Part shown: positions 14,111-19,551 of the stretch, one piece after another
Layout of the letters: each line of letters starts with the position of its first letter
Position numbering within the stretch: position 1 is the first letter of the stretch
From: Bacillota bacterium
GTDB taxonomy: Bacteria; Bacillota; Dethiobacteria; DTU022
Direction of reading: 5' to 3'
NCBI GenBank assembly: GCA_012510325.1
Contig: JAAZIG010000150.1
Location: 1 to 19,551, forward strand
Length of the DNA stretch: 19,551 nucleotides
Made by a program: the position numbers and the translations under genes
Notes under the pieces: model-generated
What the model was told of the DNA's origin: nothing
The model's database searches: none
What the model saw: the letters and a program-made list of their open reading frames with translations, nothing else

Positions 14111-14854
14111 ATGATCGATAGCATTGCCAATTTTTTTGGAGTAGTGATCACTTATATCTATCAGTTTATACCAAACTTCGGAGCAGCGATCGTCATTTTC
14201 TCGGTCCTGTTTAAAGTGATCACCTTTCCCTTGAACCAGAAGCAGCTGCAGTCGAGCAAGCGGATGCAGGAGCTCAATCCGGAAATAAAGCGACTGCAGG
14301 AGAAATATAAGCACGACAAAGAGAAGCAGAACGCGAAGATGATGGAGTTTATGCAGAAGAACAAGGTCAACCCGATGGCCGGTTGCCTGCCCATGCTCGT
14401 TCAGCTGCCGATTCTCTACGGGATCTTTCGTTTGCTCAGGGATACCGAGAGTTTTTTGGGTGAATCGATCAATACATTTTTGATCCCCTCGCTCAGCTTC
14501 ATCGATCTGAGTCTTGCGCCCAGCGCTTTTCAGGGAGATATGATCCAGCAGGTCATCTTCTACGCGTTGCCGATCTTGTCGGGACTGACGACATTCCTGT
14601 ACCAGAAAATAGCGATTACCGATCCCAGTCAAAAAATGATGCTCTACATGATGCCGATTATGTTTGTGGTGATCAGCTTTGGGTTTCCCGCAGGACTGAT
14701 CATCTACTGGATCACGAACAATCTTTTAACCATGGGGCAGCATCAGCTGATCGTAAAGCAAGGCGAGAGCGAGCCAAAAATTGAGCCGGAGCCGGTCAGG
14801 GGGAAAAAGGGCAAGCCAACAAAAGCTAAAAAAGGAGCGAAAGGAGAGCGATGA
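14111..14854 (+). CDS. yidC: Membrane protein insertase YidC (SpoIIIJ/Oxa1 type)
   Basis: A 247-residue inner-membrane insertase. The N-terminus goes straight into the first core transmembrane helix without the long periplasmic domain of proteobacterial YidC, and there is no clear lipobox. The core has FPLNQKQLQSSKRMQ after the first helix, a charged cytoplasmic hairpin (about 45-85), then NPMAGCLPMLVQLPILYGIF and further helices ending in GLIIYWITNNLLTMGQ. Lys35 occupies the position of the groove arginine seen in many homologs. The tail is strongly basic (KKGKPTKAKKGAKG), as expected for ribosome contact. Its TGA overlaps the jag ATG (ATGA), indicating coupling. In sporulating relatives this gene is spoIIIJ. 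Confidence 0.96.
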   Translation: MIDSIANFFGVVITYIYQFIPNFGAAIVIFSVLFKVITFPLNQKQLQSSKRMQELNPEIKRLQEKYKHDKEKQNAKMMEFMQKNKVNPMAGCLPMLVQLPILYGIFRLLRDTESFLGESINTFLIPSLSFIDLSLAPSAFQGDMIQQVIFYALPILSGLTTFLYQKIAITDPSQKMMLYMMPIMFVVISFGFPAGLIIYWITNNLLTMGQHQLIVKQGESEPKIEPEPVRGKKGKPTKAKKGAKGER

Positions 14855-15471
14855 ACCCTGTTGAGACAACCGGGCGAACAGTAAAAGAGGCTATCGATAA
14901 AGCGATCTCCACCCTGGGGATAAAGGAGGAAAATGCTGCTGTTGAAGTGATCGCCGAACCGGCCCAGGGTCTGTTTAGTTTTATCAGCTCCCGGGTGGCC
15001 CGGGTGAAAGTGCGACCGCTTCTCGGACCGGGCGAGTACCTGAAAGAGCTGTTGAGCAGCATTATCGAACAGATCGGTTTGGATACAAAGATAACGATTG
15101 AGGAAGATGAGGAGAAGCTCTACGTTTCCATTAGCGGAAACAAAGTGGGCGTTTTAATCGGCCGGAGAGGGAAAACGCTGAACGATCTGCAGTACCTGGC
15201 CAATACAATTATGCACCGGCAGTATGAGCAGCTGGATAAGATGGTCATCATCGATGTTGAAAATTATAGAGCCCGTCGTGAAAAAACATTAACCCAACTG
15301 GCCAAGGGGATCGCCCGCCGGGTGGAGCACGAAGGAGTGGAGCAGGTTCTTGAACCGATGACTCCGCAGGAGAGGCGCATCATTCACCTGGCCCTGCAGG
15401 GCTACGCCGGTGTGGAGACATACAGCCGCGGCGAGGATCCCTACCGCCAGGTGGTCATCGCCCCCCGCTGA
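14851..15471 (+). CDS. jag: Jag / KhpB RNA-binding protein
   Basis: A 206-residue three-domain RNA-binding protein. A Jag-N domain (about 1-55) carries the GLFSFISSRVARVKV block. A KH domain carries GRRG at 104-107 in VGVLIGRRGKTLNDLQ. An R3H domain has Arg175 and His179 in RRIIH. KhpB proteins bind many transcripts with KhpA and affect cell elongation or sporulation in Firmicutes. The gene overlaps yidC by four bases and closes the rpmH operon; a strong terminator follows. Confidence 0.97.
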   Translation: MNPVETTGRTVKEAIDKAISTLGIKEENAAVEVIAEPAQGLFSFISSRVARVKVRPLLGPGEYLKELLSSIIEQIGLDTKITIEEDEEKLYVSISGNKVGVLIGRRGKTLNDLQYLANTIMHRQYEQLDKMVIIDVENYRARREKTLTQLAKGIARRVEHEGVEQVLEPMTPQERRIIHLALQGYAGVETYSRGEDPYRQVVIAPR

Positions 15472-15485
15472 AAGAGCAGCGCTTG

Positions 15486-15516
15486 ACCGCTCCCCGAAGG
15501 GGGGAGCGGTTTTTTC
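15486..15516 (+). terminator. Intrinsic terminator after jag
   Basis: ACCGCTCCCC (15486-15495) pairs perfectly with GGGGAGCGGT (15501-15510) around a 5-nt GAAGG loop and is followed at once by a T-run. It marks the end of rpmH-rnpA-yidD-yidC-jag. Confidence 0.9.
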
Positions 15517-15596
15517 TTCGGTGAACTCACGTTAAGACAAACTTTGCAGGCGGGCTCCTTGCGGCGGCCCGTCTTTCTGAAAGAGGTGGCCTTCAG

Positions 15597-16988
15597 GTGA
15601 ATGCCGACGAGACCATCGCTGCCATCAGCACTCCTTTGGGGGAGGGCGGCATCGGCATAGTCAGGGTAAGCGGTGGCGAAGCGTATGCCATCGGCAAACA
15701 GGTGTTTGTCCCGCGGAAAAAGGAGACGCCGGGGAGCTATCCCCGGTCGCACTGTCTGTACTACGGGCATGTGGTCTCCTCCGACGGCGAACCCGTCGAT
15801 GAAGTGCTGGTTGCCTTTATGAAAGGGCCGCATACCTACACCCGCGAAGATACCGTCGAGATCAACTGCCACAGCGGCATATTTACGCTGCGGCTGATTC
15901 TGCAGAGGGTTCTCGAGGCCGGGGCCAGGCTGGCGGAGCCGGGGGAATTTACGCGGCGGGCGTTTTTGAACGGACGCATCGATCTGAGCCAGGCGGAGAG
16001 CATTTTGCAGATCATCCGCGCCCGCTCGGACGAGGCGGTTAAGGCCGCCGCTGCGAATCTGCGGGGGCGCCTTTCCCGGAAAATTACAGAGATTCGCGAG
16101 GGGCTCCTCGGATTGCTGGCCCGGATAGAGGCGCAGCTGGACTTTCCGGAAGATCTGGAAGAAGACAGCACTTTGGAAAGGGAGCTGCCAAGAGCGCTGC
16201 AGGGGATGAGCGAGTCCCTTGACGGGATCTTCAGGAGTGCACAGAGGGGGGCGATCATGCAGGAGGGTCTGGTCAGCGCAATTGTGGGGAAACCGAATGC
16301 CGGGAAATCATCCCTGCTCAATGCGCTGCTGCAGGAGCAGCGGGCGATCGTTCATGAGCTCCCCGGGACGACCCGGGATCTCCTGGAAGGTTATCTGACC
16401 ATAGGGGGTTATCCGCTGCGGTTGATCGACACTGCCGGAATTCACGGCACCGCCGATCCGGTGGAACAAGCCGGAATCAGCAAGGCCAAAGAGGCGGTGG
16501 CCGGGGCCCGGCTGCTCATCGTGGTCCTGGACGGATCCACCTCCTGGAGTGAAGATGATGAGGCCGCCGCGGCGCTGATTCAAGAAGAGCAGCTGGCCGT
16601 AATCGTGATCAATAAAGCCGATCTGCCCCAGCAGATCAGCCGGGCGGAGATCGGCGCACGCTTTGCCGGCTATCCGGTGGTGAAAACGGCGGCAATCAGG
16701 AGCGAAGGGATCGAGGAGCTCGAAGAGAGCATCGTCCGGCTCCTCGATGACAGCGTGGGCACGATTCCCGGAGAATCCCCGGTTGCGGTTAACCTGAGAC
16801 ATGCCGGAGCCGTCGGTGAGGCCCGGGACCGTCTGCAGGAGGCTCTTCGAGCAATTGCCGGACAGCCCCTGGAACTGGTTACAATTGACCTGCGGGAGGC
16901 GTGGTTGAAATTGGGTGAGATCACCGGGGAGACCGCTTCAGATGAACTGCTCGAGCGGATTTTCCGCGATTTTTGTATTGGCAAATAA
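15597..16988 (+). CDS. mnmE: tRNA modification GTPase MnmE (TrmE)
   Basis: A 463-residue GTPase that, with MnmG, installs the aminomethyl-type group on uridine 34 of certain tRNAs. The N-terminal folate-binding domain starts DETIAAISTPLGEGGIGIVR. The inserted G domain has GKPNAGKS (231-238), GTTRD (257-261), DTAG (278-281) and NKAD (339-342). The helical domain ends in FCIGK with the conserved Cys460. The GTG start has AGAGGTGG seven bases upstream. No clear promoter is seen in the ~80 bp after the jag terminator, so it may depend on read-through or a non-standard promoter. Its partner gene mnmG is not next to it here, unlike the common order. Confidence 0.97.
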   Translation: MNADETIAAISTPLGEGGIGIVRVSGGEAYAIGKQVFVPRKKETPGSYPRSHCLYYGHVVSSDGEPVDEVLVAFMKGPHTYTREDTVEINCHSGIFTLRLILQRVLEAGARLAEPGEFTRRAFLNGRIDLSQAESILQIIRARSDEAVKAAAANLRGRLSRKITEIREGLLGLLARIEAQLDFPEDLEEDSTLERELPRALQGMSESLDGIFRSAQRGAIMQEGLVSAIVGKPNAGKSSLLNALLQEQRAIVHELPGTTRDLLEGYLTIGGYPLRLIDTAGIHGTADPVEQAGISKAKEAVAGARLLIVVLDGSTSWSEDDEAAAALIQEEQLAVIVINKADLPQQISRAEIGARFAGYPVVKTAAIRSEGIEELEESIVRLLDDSVGTIPGESPVAVNLRHAGAVGEARDRLQEALRAIAGQPLELVTIDLREAWLKLGEITGETASDELLERIFRDFCIGK

Positions 16989-17014
16989 GGAGCCTTGGGT
17001 GCGGGGGGCATTTT

Positions 17015-17743
17015 GTGAACAGACTGGAGAGACAGCTGGAGAGGGCTCTGGAAACCCTTGGCCTAAAAGTAAATAAAGAACAAAGAAGTAAACTTTTGCA
17101 ATATATCGGCCTGCTGCTGGCGGGTCTGCAGCGGCAGCGCCTCGTGGGAGAAAAAGATGGCGCCGCCTTTATTGAGAAACAGCTTGTCGATGTGTTATAT
17201 CCCTTCAAATTAATGGGTGCACCGCCGCCGGGGCGCCGGCGGCTTCTCGATCTCGGCACAGGTGCGGGGCTGCCGGGAATCCCCCTGAAAATTTGTTTTC
17301 CGGAGTTGGAGTTGACCCTGCTCGATGCGAACAGGCGAAAAATTAATTTTAACCGCAGGGTTGCTGCTGAACTGGGCTTGCCGGGGGTTCATTTTCTTCC
17401 GGGCCGGGCGGAGAAATGGGGGCGTCACCCCGACTATCGTGAACAATTTGATTGCGCCGTCAGCAGGGCGGTGGCCAGGGCTGCCGTGCTGGCGGAGCTG
17501 GCCCTGCCGCTGGTGCAGGTGGGAGGGGTTCTGGTCATGTACAAGGGGAAACAGGGTCTGCAGGAGATTGAGGAGGCGGGGACGGCGATACGGCTCTGTG
17601 GCGGGCGTCTCGAAAGGAGCTGGTGCTACCAACTTCCCACCGGGGAAAAGCGGACTCTTTTCCGGATTGTCAAAGATGAGCAGACGCCGCCTGGTTATCC
17701 CCGGCGCAGCGGGAAACCGGCGCAGAGGCCTCTGGGCGGTTAA
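17015..17743 (+). CDS. rsmG: 16S rRNA (guanine527-N7)-methyltransferase RsmG (GidB)
   Basis: A 242-residue SAM-dependent methyltransferase that modifies G527 of 16S rRNA. The SAM motif is DLGTGAGLPG (79-88), followed by IPLKI and LTLLDANRRKINF. VSRAVARAA and YKGKQG are the usual downstream marks. The start is GTG at 17015, six bases after a GGGGGG run, giving the typical family length. The longer in-frame reading from 16973 begins inside mnmE and has no ribosome-binding site. It follows mnmE by 26 bp and is probably cotranscribed. Confidence 0.95.
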   Translation: MNRLERQLERALETLGLKVNKEQRSKLLQYIGLLLAGLQRQRLVGEKDGAAFIEKQLVDVLYPFKLMGAPPPGRRRLLDLGTGAGLPGIPLKICFPELELTLLDANRRKINFNRRVAAELGLPGVHFLPGRAEKWGRHPDYREQFDCAVSRAVARAAVLAELALPLVQVGGVLVMYKGKQGLQEIEEAGTAIRLCGGRLERSWCYQLPTGEKRTLFRIVKDEQTPPGYPRRSGKPAQRPLGG

Positions 17744-17754
17744 TTTTTATCTTT

Positions 17755-17783
17755 TTGAAGGAATGTTTCAGCGGTTGTCTAAT
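17755..17783 (+). promoter_or_regulatory. Predicted promoter of noc-parA-parB
   Basis: TTGAAG (17755-17760), a 17-bp spacer, then TCTAAT (17778-17783, five of six to consensus), about 38 bp before the noc start. The spacer contains TGTTTCA (17764-17770), the left half of a parS site, but the right half is absent. Confidence 0.5.
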
Positions 17784-17820
17784 TAGAATTGGAGAGCATT
17801 GAAAAGAGGCGGGTGCTTAG

Positions 17821-18672
17821 ATGAGTGAAAGCCGGACGGGCAAATTTCCGATGCTGACCGGGGATCCAGGCAAGGATAAAGTCATCCAGGTACGGATCGC
17901 TGAACTTCAACCAAACCCCTACCAACCGAGGCAGAGCATCTCCGAGGAAAAGATTAACGAGCTGAGGCAATCGATTAGAACTTATGGGCTGCTTCATCCG
18001 ATCATCGTGCGGCCGCATGGGCGGATTTATCAGATTGTTGCCGGGGAACGCCGGATGTTGGCCTGCCGGGGGTTGTTCTGGGAGACCATCCCGGCGATCG
18101 TGAAAGAGGTCACCGACAGCGCCATGGCGGCGATGGCTTTAATCGAAAACCTGCAGCGGGAGAACTTGAATTATCTCGATGAGGCGGAAGGATATGCCCG
18201 GCTGATCAGATCATTTGACCTGACCCAGGAAGTGTTGGCCCAGCGGTTGGGCAAAAGCCAATCGACTATCGCCAACAAAATGCGGCTGCTCAGGCTTCCC
18301 GGTCAAGTAAAAGAGCTTTTGCTGAAAGAGCAGCTTACCGAAAGGCATGCCCGGGCTCTGCTGAAACTGGAATCGGAAAAGCAGCAGCTGGAAATGATTA
18401 AAGAAATCCTTCGGGAGAACCTGACCGTTAGCGATACGGAAGCCAGAATCGCCCGCCTGACCGGAAAAGAGAGCAGGAAGAAGAGCAAACCGAAGCGCAA
18501 GGGTGTAGTGCGGGATGTCCGTATCTTTTTAAATACAATCCGGCAGGCTGTCAAAATAATCGAAAAATCAGGCCTGAATCCCCAAATAGAAGAGAAGGTT
18601 GAGCGAGAATTCGTCGAAGTCACGATCCGCTTTCAGAGAAGGAGCGCAGCCCCGGGAGCGGAGAGACGATAG
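17821..18672 (+). CDS. noc: Nucleoid occlusion protein Noc (ParB family)
   Basis: A 283-residue ParB-type CTPase/DNA-binding protein. QPNPYQPRQ (30-38), GERRMLA (75-81) and ENLQREN (109-115) are the nucleotide-binding boxes, and a helix-turn-helix spans about 134-158. The four residues known to switch ParB (Arg/Thr/Ala/Gly) to Noc (Gln/Lys/Lys/Arg) specificity are Gln147, Lys153, Arg158 and Arg175 here, spaced exactly as in the family. Three of the four match Noc. It should therefore bind Noc-type sites rather than parS and keep the division septum off the nucleoid. The usual N-terminal membrane-targeting helix is not obvious (MSESRTGKFPMLTG). The ATG start has AGAGGCGG upstream; parA follows 38 bp later. 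Confidence 0.88.
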   Translation: MSESRTGKFPMLTGDPGKDKVIQVRIAELQPNPYQPRQSISEEKINELRQSIRTYGLLHPIIVRPHGRIYQIVAGERRMLACRGLFWETIPAIVKEVTDSAMAAMALIENLQRENLNYLDEAEGYARLIRSFDLTQEVLAQRLGKSQSTIANKMRLLRLPGQVKELLLKEQLTERHARALLKLESEKQQLEMIKEILRENLTVSDTEARIARLTGKESRKKSKPKRKGVVRDVRIFLNTIRQAVKIIEKSGLNPQIEEKVEREFVEVTIRFQRRSAAPGAERR

Positions 18673-18710
18673 AGAAAAAGCTGTACAGGCAGCCACAAGG
18701 GAGAGGCAAA

Positions 18711-19465
<755 letters not shown>

Positions 19466-19469
<4 letters not shown>

Positions 19470-19551
19470 AAGATAAGAGAAGACTCGGGCGGGGCTTGGG
19501 CGCGCTCATCGATGAAGCGGTGACAGGGGGCGGGGATATGATCGAGCTCAA
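19466..19551 (+). CDS. parB: Chromosome partitioning protein ParB (Spo0J), 5' end only
   Basis: The reading frame opens with TTG, seven bases after GGAGGTGG, and the first residues (KDKRRLGRGLGALI, then DEA) are the standard ParB N-terminal motif that contacts ParA. Only 28 codons are visible before the right edge. As the second ParB-family gene beside parA, it is the likely true parS-binding partner, with the upstream paralog acting as Noc. Confidence 0.9.

Overview
The window is the chromosomal replication-origin region of a bacterium, almost certainly a Bacillota (Firmicutes) of clostridial type. The evidence is gene order. To the left of a central AT-rich gap, every gene is on the minus strand: dnaA, dnaN, recF, a DUF721 gene, remB, gyrB and gyrA. 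To the right, every gene is on the plus strand: rpmH, rnpA, yidD, yidC, jag, mnmE, rsmG, noc, parA and parB. All genes therefore point away from the origin, as expected for leading-strand genes. RemB, DUF721, a short YidC next to Jag, and a Noc-ParA-ParB set are typical of Firmicutes. The coding DNA is fairly GC-rich and uses TTG and GTG starts freely (dnaA, parB and a flavoprotein start with TTG). The genus cannot be named from this sequence alone.

Left arm, reading outward from the origin: dnaA (initiator), a 215-bp spacer with degenerate DnaA boxes and an AT-rich stretch, dnaN (sliding clamp), recF, a DUF721/DciA-like gene overlapping recF, remB, gyrB and gyrA. Two genes not usually part of the origin cluster follow gyrA: a predicted flavoprotein lipoprotein of the fumarate-reductase fold and a carboxyltransferase subunit without a biotin domain. 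Beyond a clear sigma-A-like promoter lies the start of an EF-G paralog of the EF-G-2/FusA2 type, which runs off the left edge.

The origin is bipartite. One part (13090-13363) lies upstream of dnaA and carries two consensus DnaA boxes, a near-consensus box, a 9-bp inverted repeat and divergent promoters for dnaA and rpmH. The other part (11513-11727) lies between dnaA and dnaN and carries several degenerate boxes around AT-rich DNA, a plausible unwinding site.

Right arm: rpmH-rnpA-yidD-yidC-jag is a compact operon (ribosomal protein, RNase P protein, membrane insertion, RNA binding) ending in a strong intrinsic terminator. It is followed by mnmE-rsmG (tRNA and 16S rRNA modification). A separate promoter then drives noc-parA-parB (nucleoid occlusion and origin segregation), with parB cut by the right edge.

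This is mainly a conserved housekeeping region and I see no novel defence or mobile system. Points worth a second look are the missing mnmG between mnmE and rsmG, the missing S4-domain gene between dnaN and recF, a remodelled conserved loop in GyrB, a nested hairpin between gyrB and gyrA, the flavoprotein/carboxyltransferase pair, and the layout of the origin.
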